Positions 1 to 8,834 are shown, counted from the first letter of the stretch. The stretch: 23,907 nt of DNA from Chara braunii (GCA_003427395.1 BFEA01000004.1:5826149-5850055); one strand, 5' to 3'. The notes: a model not told the origin generated them from the letters alone. Numbers and translations: made by a program.

Positions 1-26
1 CAAAAAAAAAAAAAGGGCAACGCATC

Positions 27-59
<33 letters not shown>

Positions 60-165
60 AAGAAAGAGTAATGACCTTGATCATATTGACAACGACTTTC
101 TTTGTTTGTTTTCCTTAAATTACCAAAAAAAAAAAAAACAACGGTGTTGAAATATTTCCCGACGT
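1..165. repeat. A/T homopolymer-rich sequence
   Basis: A run of about 25 T lies near 33-57, and A runs lie near the start and near 125-138. No gene or structured repeat is visible. Run lengths in such tracts are often unreliable in assemblies. Confidence 0.7.
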
Positions 166-252
166 CATTGAATTGTTTTCTCACAACTCCGCACCTCTGA
201 CCTCTTCACCCACATCTTTCCCCTGCGCCGCGCAGAGCTGCAACGGGTCCCC

Positions 253-255
<3 letters not shown>

Positions 256-305
<50 letters not shown>

Positions 306-308
306 TCG

Positions 309-346
<38 letters not shown>
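256..346 (+). repeat. TTA microsatellite (two blocks)
   Basis: Perfect TTA repeats cover 256-305 and 311-346, interrupted by TCGTG. The Tyr-rich and Leu-rich open frames across it are translations of the trinucleotide and not genes. A second TTA tract sits in the same place relative to the dispersed repeat copy at 1793-2010, so the microsatellite appears to be part of that repeat. Confidence 0.95.
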
Positions 347-347
<1 letters not shown>

Positions 348-566
348 AAACGATTTGCTCGACTCCGCCTCTTTTGCTTGCCGTATGAGAGAATGAAGGT
401 GTGCGGGATGTGTGATGCATCTGCCAAATGACGTCGCAAGGCCGGATCCGTCATCTACCCGGCTTTTGTGCTTATGCCTGTCATGTCCCCCATGTTGTGG
501 TCTCGGTGTGTTGCGCAGTGTGGAGGATCGTGTCTCATTCCTGATGAGAAAGAAAGAGGGAGACAG
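347..566 (+). repeat. Dispersed repeat D, copy 1
   Basis: About 190-220 bp aligns by eye to 1793-2010. The best shared blocks are the segment around AATGACGTCGC, then GATCCGTCATC, CCCGGCTT and CCCCCATGTTGTGGTCTC. Both copies follow a TTA microsatellite and are followed by GAGA-rich and then ACAG-rich sequence. This suggests a mobile or amplified unit whose two edges are simple-sequence tracts. Open frames starting near 412 and 1857 share a few residues but drift out of frame, so I see no evidence of coding. Family unknown. Confidence 0.6.
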
Positions 567-1237
567 ACATGCACAAACATACAAACTGACCAACAGGCAG
601 ACAGACACGAACATACAGACACAGATAGACAGGCACAAACAACCATACATGACGGACAAGAGACTGACACAGACAATCATACAAACAGACAGTCAAGCAG
701 ATAAACAAACAAGACAAAAACGGACAAGACAGAGAGAGAAAAAAAGAGAGAGCGGTAGGGGCTCGTGAAGATGCACGCGCGGAGGTAGAAGAAGGAGAAG
801 AAGAAGGAGAGGAAGAAGGAAGAAGGTGAATGTGTAGAAGGGGGAATGAGGGAAGAAGAAGAAGGAGAATGAGAGGAAGAAGGAGGAAGACGAAGGGAGA
901 GAGATAGAACACAGTCGGGCACACAGTCTGACAGATGGTCAGACACAGTCAAACACACAGTTTGACAGATGGTCAGACACAGTCAAACACACAGTCTGAG
1001 AGATAGTCAGACACATGTAGATACACAGTTGGATACACGGTGAGACACGCAGGCAACCACACAGACAGACATAGGGTGAGAGATCAGACAGACATAACAA
1101 ACCAGACACATAATAGGCATACCGTCATAACAAACAAAGACACACCGTCAGACAAACACAGACAAACAGGCAGACAAAAGAACAGACCCACAAACAGAAA
1201 AATTGACTGCGATAGACAAACACAGAGAAAAGGATAG
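567..1237 (+). repeat. Degenerate ACAG-rich and purine-rich low-complexity tract
   Basis: The stretch is built of loosely repeated CAGA/ACAA/GACA tetranucleotides, with a GAAGAAGGA-type purine tract at about 780-900. It holds no gene. The overlapping open frames consist of Thr, Gln, Asp and Arg on one strand and Cys, Leu, Ser and Val on the other, as expected from translated simple sequence. A similar ACAG-rich tract follows repeat copy 2 at about 2145-2330. Confidence 0.85.
920..1021 (+). repeat. 34-bp tandem repeat, three units
   Basis: Three consecutive units (920-953, 954-987, 988-1021) begin CACACAGTYTGA and continue through a GTCAGACACA block. The first two differ by one base; the third is more diverged. 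It is an ordered minisatellite inside the degenerate ACAG tract. Confidence 0.85.
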
Positions 1238-1289
1238 CAGGTAGGGCTCATAAAGATGCACGCTGACCGGGGAGCGCACAATCCCGCAT

Positions 1290-1387
1290 GGTACTTGCTG
1301 ACTTGACAAAGTGTGACCGGGACTGGGTACCTGCTGAATGGACAAAGTGTGACTGGGACTGGGTACTGCTGACTTGACGCAGTTGGG
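1290..1387 (+). repeat. 36-bp minisatellite, 2.7 units
   Basis: Units at 1290-1325 and 1326-1361 and a partial at 1362-1387 each start GGTAC and contain GACAAAGTGTGACYGGGACT (the partial diverges at its end). The period is exactly 36 bp for the two full units. No coding context. Confidence 0.85.
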
Positions 1388-1440
1388 CTGCCCACTTGCC
1401 CATTTGCCTCTAGTCTAGCGTGAGCAACACTCGAGAGGTC

Positions 1441-1461
1441 ACTTCCGGACTTTCCGGAAGT
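1441..1461. repeat. Perfect short hairpin
   Basis: A 9-bp perfect stem (ACTTCCGGA at 1441-1449 and TCCGGAAGT at 1453-1461) encloses a 3-base loop. It is isolated and has no T tract after it, so a terminator role is not indicated. It may be part of an unrecognised repeat. Confidence 0.6.
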
Positions 1462-1736
1462 CTGTAGACCTGGCCTTTCGGGTCTGTAGCAGTTGTGACC
1501 TTGACCTTTTAGGATTACAGCAGCTACGACTCCTACACAGCTATGACCCCTGCTCGACTAACCTACATACTGAACCCCGACAGATACATGGACCTGTGAC
1601 AGACAACAATCGACTACCAAAACACAGGTTGCCGGTTCAAACACATAGGGGTCTACTCGATTTTGAACACGGGTGCGGGAAAGGTATAGGGGTCTAGCCC
1701 TGGGATCTGCATCTGCTTTTGTGAAGTTGAAAACAG

Positions 1737-1737
<1 letters not shown>
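1462..1737. other. Unassigned sequence
   Basis: I see no gene, RNA or repeat here apart from short partial echoes such as TTGACC and GGTCTG motifs. Confidence 0.5.
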
Positions 1738-1791
<54 letters not shown>

Positions 1792-1792
1792 T
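1738..1792 (+). repeat. TTA microsatellite
   Basis: An uninterrupted TTA repeat of about 55 bp lies directly before dispersed repeat copy 2, mirroring the arrangement at 256-346. Confidence 0.95.
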
Positions 1793-2350
1793 CAGGTTAC
1801 TCAACCCTGCATCCACTGCTTACCATACGCAAGGGTGAAAACTTGTTGGAAGTATAGTGCATCCACCAATGACGTCGCGAGGCAAGATCCGTCATCCGCC
1901 CGGCTTGTTGGAATGTTTGCATATGCCTGACAACTCCCCCATGTTGTGGTCTCAGTATGCTTCATATCGTGACAATTTTGTTGCATTCGCAGAGGGAGAG
2001 AGGGAGAACATGTATCTCCAACCTCACTGCAGGCTTCACAGTACTTCCATCGATAGGATGAGCAAGGTCAATAAATCTATCACTGAGGCACAAAAATATA
2101 CGCTACCTCTTGCGTGTGTGTGTAGGAGAGAAAGAGAAGAGAACAGACAGATCCGACATGTATAAACAATCAAACAGACAGTTGGACGCAGTCAGCCGAA
2201 CAAGTGGCGTGATACAGACAAACGCACTGACAGACAACCAAAACAAGCCAACAAAAACAGACAGAGAACGGACATACAGTCAGACTAAATAAACAGTTAG
2301 ACACAGACAATCAAACGGACAGACATGCACGCATACTCGCAAAGAGAGGA
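1793..2350 (+). repeat. Dispersed repeat D, copy 2, with trailing ACAG-rich tract
   Basis: The part at about 1793-2010 aligns to 347-566, sharing CAATGACGTCGCGAGG-like sequence and CCCCCATGTTGTGGTCTCAG. After that the copies diverge into GAGAGGGAGA and then ACAG-rich sequence (about 2145-2330), as in copy 1. Small indels break any shared reading frame. Edges are uncertain. Confidence 0.55.
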
Positions 2351-2713
2351 AGAGAGAAAGCGAGGGAAAGAGAAAGAGATAGAGATGTACCTGGTCTTGG
2401 CAATGGTATACAAAGGTTGACTTCATCATGTACGTCGGTTCGACTGCTGACAGCCAACAATTGCACTGTCAAATCGTAAACGGATAATACTTGTATGTTA
2501 GTAGTCCGGGCACAGAGCACCGAGTAGGGGAAGGGCTCTGGGTACTTATGTTGACAATGATGATAGCAGGTTCTCACTGACAATTGAAGTCAATGTATTT
2601 CCATCGATGGAGTATCAATGCTTTATTGTTTGTTAGATAGTGTAGGACTTCCAGATATTTCATGTGATTTCGCAATCTACAACCTATTTTTCTACCATTT
2701 CCTATTTGGTTAC
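2351..2713. other. Unassigned sequence
   Basis: A short GAGAAAGAG purine tract at about 2340-2385 leads into unique-looking sequence. Frames of 90-106 codons cross it but show no domain, and one ends in translated microsatellite. I see no supported gene. Confidence 0.5.
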
Positions 2714-2763
2714 ATTATTATTATAGCTATTATTATTATTACTATTATTATTATTATTATTAT
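2714..2763 (+). repeat. ATT microsatellite (left of hAT-like element)
   Basis: An imperfect ATT repeat ends exactly where the element at 2764 begins. The same repeat resumes right after the element at 3526, so the element appears to split one microsatellite. Confidence 0.85.
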
Positions 2764-3525
2764 CAGGGTAGCCGACGTTCGGGACGGGCCGAACCTCCGA
2801 ACCCCCGAACCCAAACGCCCGAACGTATGGGACCCCTTGGGGATGCGTTCGGTCGTTCGGGCCGAACCTGGACCCCAAAAAAAAAAACAAAAGTCATCAA
2901 AACAATCTGAAAAAACAATATGTTATGGAAACAAATAAATTAAACAAGATTTGCCTGAGCATTACATCCGAATTCCTTACCAAATTTGAAATAAAAACAA
3001 AATATGGAAAACAAATACTAATAATAAAAATAAATAAAAATAAAAAGAGAATTAAATTTAGTGAATGCGCGAGCATGTTTTCGACGCCACCATCTTTGGC
3101 GATTTTTCATTTTTCTTTGGCATAGCTAAATGCCCTGAAAATTTACAGCTGTGTACTTCACATAATACAAAACACACTAAAAAAAAATCAAAAAATAATA
3201 AAATTGTTTAGATCCTGAACAAAAGTGAAAACAAAAAGTAAAAAGTGAAAAAATATGTGGGCGAGCACGTTTTGACACCGCCATCTTTGGCGATTTTTAA
3301 GTATTTTTAGGATGAGAAAAATGACTTGAAAATTTACAGGCATGTACCGCACGCTATAGACAACTCAACAAAAAAACTTCAGAAAAAATTATTTATGTTT
3401 AGGCCCCGAAATAATTTTTGGCGGGGGCCAAACGCCGTCGGGTTCGGACTTCGTACGGGACCCCGAATGCCCGTACGTACGGAGGTTTGCCCGGGGACCT
3501 CCCTATGTACGGGCTGGTAACCCTG
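2764..3525. mobile_element. Non-autonomous hAT-like DNA transposon
   Basis: The 762-bp element starts CAGGGTAGCC and ends GGTAACCCTG, whose reverse complement is CAGGGTTACC; eight of the first ten terminal bases match. ATTATTAT lies on both outer sides, consistent with the 8-bp target duplication of the hAT superfamily, though insertion into a microsatellite makes that duplication ambiguous. GC-rich subterminal blocks carry repeated six-base motifs: GTTCGG/CCGAAC eight times within about 105 bp on the left, and mainly GTACGG/CCGTAC on the right. Clustered subterminal motifs bind transposase in known hAT elements such as Ac; a binding role here is inferred. No transposase is encoded, and the centre is AT-rich with a direct duplication. 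Confidence 0.62.
3068..3411 (+). repeat. Direct duplication inside the hAT-like element
   Basis: The segment 3068-3220 recurs at 3261-3411 with an offset of about 193 bp. Shared blocks include GCGAGCAYGTTTT, CCATCTTTGGCGATTTTT, TTGAAAATTTACAG and a TGTTTAG near the end. The copies are clearly diverged, so the duplication is older than any recent movement. Confidence 0.7.
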
Positions 3526-3565
3526 ATTATTATTATTATTATTATTGATTATTTCCACTACTATT

Positions 3566-3598
<33 letters not shown>

Positions 3599-3650
3599 TA
3601 TTTTTACTATTTTGCTATTGCTATTATTGGACATCATTTAATAAACAAAG
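3526..3650 (+). repeat. ATT microsatellite (right of hAT-like element)
   Basis: ATT repeats at 3526-3546 and about 3575-3600 with AT-rich interruptions. They continue the tract interrupted by the element at 2764-3525. Confidence 0.85.
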
Positions 3651-3959
3651 GCCAGGAAGGAAGGGAATGCGGGGTATTTGGAGAGGAGAGATACATTGTC
3701 ACTGTGTGGCGGTGCCTACCCCCTCCATCATCCTCCATTATTTTCCTTGATTGACCCTTTCTGACATCTATCTTCTTGAGTACAAATGTCTTATGATGTA
3801 TTTCCGCTAAGACAATCCTGAATATTTGCTAAAGATTCAGACAATCAATTGCATAGATTGGACATGGCCGATAAACAGGGCGATTGTGGGCGCTCTGCCG
3901 GAGTTTAGGAGGAACTCTGGAGGCAGAGGACCATGAGGTACACGTCACCTATTTCGTTC
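3651..3959. other. Unassigned sequence left of hairpin array A
   Basis: No gene or clear repeat is seen. A purine-rich part (3651-3690) is followed by unique-looking sequence and then by weak inverted pairs leading into the hairpin array. Confidence 0.45.
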
Positions 3960-5696
3960 CTGTATACCCATACAAGCTACAACCTTCTATTGGACTGCCT
4001 GTATGGGTGTGCGATATACTGTTTATGCCTTCTTCATGACTAAGTTTATCAAAAGGAAAACATATATATGACTGAATAAGAGTCCTGCCAGAAGCAAGAA
4101 AGGAACCTAGGAGAACCGAGAAGGAACCTAGTCTGCTTGGGTTTGAGAGACAAAGTCGTGTGATGGAGGCTCCCGTGGAGTCGTCACACTGCTTGCATGA
4201 ACTAACTAAGGTGAATGGTGGGATAATTTCAGACAAATTCACCCAACTAAGTAACGATTTGATGAACGGTCTGTTTAACTCCAACATTGGTAACAAGAAG
4301 TTGTCGTGAGATTTCCTTATTACCTTACAGACGAGATCTAAGAGGTAATCCGTTACTCTCGTGGGGTAAACGTCTTCGATGATTAACAAGAGCGAAAGGT
4401 AGTAGGAGGCTTTCGTGGGGCTCTCCGATCACCTATCGGACTAGGCTTGGAAATAAATTAACTATTTACCGGGTGAGTACATGAACTCCTAAGTCTAGAA
4501 GGGAGTTTTCCGTGGGAACTACCTTATCTCCAGCTGAATGGTCTGCTTAGTATTGAGAAAAGGGGTGAGGAAATAGTTCATACAAACTATTTTCTACCAC
4601 TAACTAAATTATGCATAGCGAAAGTCACTCGACAAGCGGGGTGAGGGTTCTCGTGGGGTCGGCACACCTCTTGCTCATTCACGATGCATAGGCAAGGTAG
4701 CTGAACGGTCCGAACAACTTAACTAAAAGTTGTTTTGACTGATCTCCTACGCATCAAACTAGTAGTAGAATAACTCAAATGGGGTCATCCTAATACTTGT
4801 TTGATTAAGGGGTCAACTAACGAGGGAAGGAATGAGATGACTGTGTTTTGGGCAGTAGAGGGATACTACCGTGTGAGTAACTCTACTACTTGTTTGGGGT
4901 ATGACTGATGGATGGTATGAATAAGTACTAACGATCTATCTGTTAAACATTGAATTAGGATATAGGAGGCTCTCATCGGGCATCCTATTGCTTGTTTGGC
5001 TCCATCTTAACAAACCAAGTAAGATACTGCAGTGAAAGGAGGACCTGGTGTTTGCCCGAGTCCACTGACTTAACCATAGTTCGTCTATCTTTGAAAAAGT
5101 GCTAGGGTAACTTCCGTGGGGTCATCCTATTACGCTTTTAAGGATAGGCTGAGGTAATAGGAGACTTCCGTGAAGAGCTACCTATTACTAACTTGGATTT
5201 TGTATTGATACTCGGTCTGGAATATTTTCTAGACATTGGAACAAGTGTTGAGATGCTTCGACAATGAACTCTCAACTAATTGTTTTAACTAATAAAGGGA
5301 TACTTCCCTGTGAGATTTCCGGTCGCTTGCACAAGATTGCTTGAACTGCTTGATTGCATGAGGACTGCATGGACTTTGAACAGTAGTTGAGTGCTCCCGT
5401 GGGGTTACTTGACTACTCCTTTGACTAATCGACTGTTTGGAATTTGATCAAATAGTGGAAGATTCATGGGTGAATCAACCCACTACTTGCGTATGTCAGG
5501 ACAAGAAGAAGAGAAAAAAAAAAGTGAGTACTCCGACGGGAGTAACTTCAGAAGTCCTAAAAGAACCAGAATAAAAGGCGAATAACAGGGCAACAAAGAA
5601 TTAGAAAAGAAGAAGCTCCTCGTAGCCTCAGTTCATTGATAAAATCCTAAGGGAGAAATTGTCGACGACATGAATTGATCTCAACTAGACTACCGC

Positions 5697-5720
5697 ATAA
5701 GCACCTAAGGGTGTGCTTAT
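5697..5720. repeat. Perfect hairpin at inner edge of left arm
   Basis: ATAAGCAC (5697-5704) pairs perfectly with GTGCTTAT (5713-5720). It lacks the usual array A apex sequence. Confidence 0.7.
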
Positions 5721-5863
5721 CCGCAAGAAAGAAAATGCAAGGACTGAGAGTAAGAGAAATATGAGTTTCCTTAAGACAAATTAGGACATAGGCAAGAGAC
5801 TCCTTGAACAAAAGGAGGAGGAGTGACAAACGACTTAAGGTAGGTAGAAGCTAAGGGGTTAGA

Positions 5864-5885
5864 CTTTGGGATGTTGACCCCAAAG
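5864..5885. repeat. Perfect hairpin at inner edge of left arm
   Basis: CTTTGGG (5864-5870) pairs perfectly with CCCAAAG (5879-5885) around an 8-base loop. It lies 13 bp from the next hairpin. Confidence 0.7.
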
Positions 5886-5897
5886 CTCATAGACCAG

Positions 5898-5920
5898 ATC
5901 TAAGGGCTTGACCCTTAGAT
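5898..5920. repeat. Perfect hairpin at inner edge of left arm
   Basis: ATCTAAGGG (5898-5906) pairs perfectly with CCCTTAGAT (5912-5920) around the loop CTTGA. It is one of the tightest stems in the window and the last of the left array. Confidence 0.75.
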
Positions 5921-5925
5921 ATCAA

Positions 5926-6690
5926 TATGTGGGAAATCGAGTGGGGGTGTTGAATCTTTGTTGACTTGTGTGTGTGCAGGTCCATGTTTTGATCAACTGC
6001 AATTGAGGGAGAAGTTCTACAAAGAGGACTCAATTTTTCTGTTATCTCTCGATAACAGGTCGGTCGTTGCAGATTCAACTTTTCCCCCTTTGAGTTGATA
6101 CCCACGTCTAAAGTCAAACCCTGTGGTCAGTAAAACTGTCACCTGTGGTCATTGCTTAAATGGTCTTACGCACTCTCAAGGGTCCTTTATAAAAATGTGA
6201 GAGGGGCTGGACTTACATCTCAGGAAAGATAGAGTTGTCATACGTGGTTGGGGGAGTGAGGGACAATGTCAATGGTTGATGGTTGACGCCGTTAGTGCAT
6301 GGCATGTGAACTGTCTTTGCATTATTCGGTGCAGGTCTGTCTTATGCATGGTTTGGATTGAACTAGGATTGACCTCGTGAAGATTCTTGGACACAGAGCA
6401 CTTGTGAAAATGAAAAGGGTTCTCAGCGGTTATAACTCTATATTCATTATCTGTCTTATATAACTTTTCTAATATCTGATGTTCAGATAAGTCATGACCT
6501 GTCAAGTATAATAAAATGTCTTAGGTGGTAACTTCAAGATGATTTGATTGGTACCTTGTTCTCTTTTTGGCAGAAGAATAACACATTTTAAGGTTCAGAA
6601 GCGGATATAAACAGCCTTATAAAAATTCGACCTGCATATTTAGAAGTCCAGCGTAGGGAAACCACATCCTTAACCTAACTTGACTAACGG
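5926..6690. other. Unassigned sequence between hairpin arm and MITE-like element
   Basis: Two short minus-strand frames (about 5887-6117 and 6269-6505, 76 and 78 codons) have no recognisable domain, and frames this long are expected by chance. I see no RNA gene or repeat. Confidence 0.5.
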
Positions 6691-7043
6691 GGCAGTCTTA
6701 GGAACAACAATTTCGTCAAAACGGACATATTTTATTTTTTGAACGAAATTGAAAACAAAAACATTTGCCCGATTTAGGTCGGTATTTTCAGCTCCTGAGG
6801 GTACGGCGTTCTGAAAACGCCCTACCCCCTGGATGCAAACTAAGTCCAGATACATCCAGGGCGGTACGGCGTTTTCAGAACGCCGTACCCCTTGGACTCC
6901 AGCTAAGTCCAGATACATCCAAAACGCCGGACCCCTCAAGAGCTTGAAATTTCAACCTAAATCTCTCTAATTTTTGAGGTTTCAATTTCGTTCAAAAAAT
7001 AAAATATGTCCGTTTTGACGAAATTGTTGTTTAGGCGTCTTAC
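6691..7043. mobile_element. MITE-like inverted-repeat element
   Basis: Positions 6703-6754 and 6980-7031 are perfect reverse complements over 52 bp. Weaker similarity continues outward (GGCAGTCTTAGG on the left; TAGGCGTCTTACC on the right), giving a unit of about 353 bp. The size and long terminal inverted repeats fit a miniature inverted-repeat transposable element. The perfect arms suggest recent origin or arm homogenisation. I could not assign a superfamily because no target duplication is clear. The centre carries nested palindromes. Confidence 0.7.
6800..6945. repeat. Duplicated palindromes in the MITE centre
   Basis: Two copies of a palindrome occur at 6800-6826 and 6863-6889. The second has perfect 11-base arms (GGTACGGCGTT and AACGCCGTACC) with a five-base loop; the first has one mismatch. 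Each is followed by the same segment (CTAAGTCCAGATACATCC in the second copy), making a tandem duplication of about 63 bp. A truncated third unit (AAAACGCCGGACCCC) starts near 6921. Confidence 0.85.
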
Positions 7044-7078
7044 CGCGCGTACCCCACTCCTATGTTGTGACGATCGAG

Positions 7079-7272
7079 AAAACGCCCTCGGACGACCCAC
7101 CTCTACAAAGGCATGTAAAAACCTTCGCATGTGGGCCGGTAGCTCAACAGGGATACGCCTACATAAGGGTGGTGACAGCCCCTTGGGTAGAGGTAAGTTG
7201 TACCTCGCGACGTTCCGACCTGTCGTTAGGCGTTGTGAGAGGTATAGCACGCGCGCACGGTCGGAGCGGTGA
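7079..7272 (+). repeat. tRNA-like dispersed repeat (SINE-like), copy 1
   Basis: This segment matches the reverse complement of 17433-17631 and, in part, 21582-21685. Shared landmarks in order: AAACGCCCTCG, a GCATGTAAAAACCTT-like block, TAGCTCAACAGG (7140-7151), GGATACGCC, GGTGGTGACAGCCCC (about 7168-7182), and GTGAGAGGTA near 7230. TAGCTCnnnAGG resembles an RNA polymerase III A box, and the GTGGTGAC block about 30 bp downstream sits where a B box would be. About 60 bp precedes the tRNA-like part, and no A-rich tail is visible. A peptide similarity between copies 1 and 2 follows from nucleotide similarity; copy 3 has a stop in that frame. Confidence 0.55.
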
Positions 7273-7373
7273 CTGGTTTTTTTCAACAAAACATCCTGCA
7301 TGACACGACCGTGAGGTTCAACGCTCCCCAGCGGGGCGTGGGACCGTCGCGTGAGACAGCGCGCACACACCTC

Positions 7374-7377
7374 TCTC

Positions 7378-7414
<37 letters not shown>

Positions 7415-7433
7415 TACACACACGCACACATAG
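7374..7433 (+). repeat. CT and CA microsatellites
   Basis: A CT run (about 7374-7396) passes directly into a CA run (about 7396-7430). No associated gene. Confidence 0.9.
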
Positions 7434-7561
7434 AGGGGATAGGGAGTAAGGGAGTACGAATTAACTAACCTGATTCAGCCATCACGTAGTCGAGTCCAGT
7501 CCACCTCGAAAAAACAGCACCGACAACACCTTCAAAGACAACACATTTTCCAACATAGACC

Positions 7562-7563
<2 letters not shown>

Positions 7564-7630
<67 letters not shown>

Positions 7631-7661
7631 GGGGTAGTAGGTCCGTTTGTCGATAGTGAGC

Positions 7662-7707
<46 letters not shown>
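7564..7707 (+). repeat. GA microsatellite (two blocks)
   Basis: Long GA repeats cover 7564-7624 and 7665-7707, separated by one unit of the neighbouring minisatellite. Translations of these tracts give Ser-Leu or Arg-Glu runs and are not genes. Confidence 0.95.
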
Positions 7708-7709
<2 letters not shown>

Positions 7710-7860
7710 CGTCGTTGATAGCGAGGGGGTAGAGCGAGCGAGTAGCGTTAGGTCGTCGGTCCGTTTGTCGGTAGCGTAGTGAGCGTCGTAGGTCCGTTTG
7801 TCTGTAGTATAGCGAACGTCGTAGGCCCGTTTGTCGGTAGCGTAGGCCTTCGACGAACAG
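7628..7860 (+). repeat. GGTCCGTTTGTCGGTAG minisatellite
   Basis: Four copies of a unit containing GGTCCGTTTGTCGGTAG and GAGCGTCGTAG occur near 7640, 7757, 7790 and 7823. The last three are spaced 33-35 bp apart. The first is separated from the rest by the second GA block, so the microsatellite seems to have expanded inside the minisatellite. Confidence 0.8.
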
Positions 7861-7966
7861 GGTAGGGTCGAAAGAACCGTTGCCTTAGTAGGGTTTTCCC
7901 GCCCTCCACTCGCCTGCAACGGGCGCCGACGGCCTGGGCGTACCGGCTGGTCCTACAGATCGAGCG

Positions 7967-8119
7967 TCGATCCAGTCCGTTCGGCAGGCCCAACGGTGCG
8001 GATGTTTGTGCGATCTTAAGATCGCGCGTGGATCCAGGCCGTTCGGCAGGCCCAACGGTCCGGATGTTCTCGTGATCTTAAAGTCTTAAGATCGCACGAC
8101 CGGACCGTCGGCCCGAACG
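7967..8119. repeat. Duplicated palindromic unit
   Basis: A unit containing GTTCGGCAGGCCCAACGG and GATCTTAAGATCG occurs twice in tandem, offset about 62 bp. The first unit has a perfect 16-bp palindrome, GCGATCTTAAGATCGC (8010-8025). The second extends to a larger imperfect hairpin: 8040-8063 pairs with 8100-8119, enclosing 8071-8081 paired with 8086-8098. Confidence 0.75.
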
Positions 8120-8125
8120 ACCCGG

Positions 8126-8834
8126 ATGTCATATTTTTTCCTTTAGAGATTTGAATAGTGTAGGGATGGCATGAATAAGACTCTTGGCCTTGTCAATTAT
8201 TCTTATTCGTTTAACATCAGAAAAGAGTAAAGACAGAAAATCCAAACCAAATGTACAAAGGTTACGTGTCGGTGAAGTGTCTAAGTCAAGGCTCAGGTAG
8301 GCATATTTTGTCACGGCAAGTTGCATGAATAACACATGGTTGGTCGTTTTACTGGCGTGAAAACAAACCAAACGCATTACACCATCTTAAGAGAGTCAAC
8401 CATTCATTCAATTTCACCCACACTACACTTACACTTTCAATCCTCTAAGCCAGACATTTCTTTTTTTCAACTTAGTCATTCAGCCTTATCTGATTTTAGT
8501 CATTCAAGAACTTTTTTCAACCAAATACGGACCCTTAAGACAATAACCCGAAAATCAGAAACGCCTTTTGATGCAGAGGTAGATGCAAAGTGTGGATGTC
8601 GAGGGTGAGTGCAAGTTGAGTTGACGAACAAACTTGTTACCATAAGAGAACAACATGTAGTCTTATATAGACTCATAATGAATCTTCTTGGTTGAGATGA
8701 CTTGCAATGACACAGATGTCAATATGGTCTCAACACCCCATTGCTATTTTTATGACCCCATATGAAATTCAGTAGTATGAATTTTCAATCTAATGGAGGA
8801 TTATGGTATAATCTGACTAAATGTAAGTATGCAG
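8126..8834. other. Unassigned AT-rich sequence inside the inverted arms
   Basis: No gene, RNA or clear repeat. Two short frames (8129-8377 minus, 8336-8608 plus; 82 and 90 codons) show no domain or complexity typical of a protein. An isolated weak inverted pair, GAAATTC with GAATTTTC, lies near 8765-8788. Confidence 0.5.

Larger units (their letters stand above)
3960..5925 (+). repeat. Hairpin array A, left arm
   Basis: About 15-18 imperfect hairpins are spaced roughly 45-100 bp apart. Clear examples: 4158-4189 (GTGTGATG with CGTCACAC; inner CTCC-CGT-GGAG), 4756-4802 (16-base arms, 13 paired), 5099-5133, 5154-5188 (GTAATAGG with CCTATTAC; inner CTTC-CGT-GAAG) and 5382-5417 (11-base arms, mismatches only G-T). 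The conserved apex reads CTYCCGTGGGGTC, which is close to the reverse complement of the right-arm apex, so the two arrays are inverted relative to each other. Three tighter hairpins mark the inner edge. A 146-codon minus-strand frame (3949-4389) lies over the array and has no coding features. Confidence 0.75.

Noticed and set aside
173-768. Overlapping open frames on both strands
   Set aside because: They consist of translated TTA and ACAG repeats (poly-Tyr, poly-Leu, poly-Asn, Thr/Gln-rich), so they are artefacts of low-complexity DNA.
3949-4389. 146-codon minus-strand open frame, the longest clean frame outside simple sequence
   Set aside because: It runs through the left hairpin array, has no recognisable domain, and its composition follows the hairpin units. 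Chance is sufficient in this much sequence.
7482-7919. 145-codon minus-strand frame with long Ser-Leu runs
   Set aside because: It is the translation of GA microsatellites and the adjoining minisatellite.
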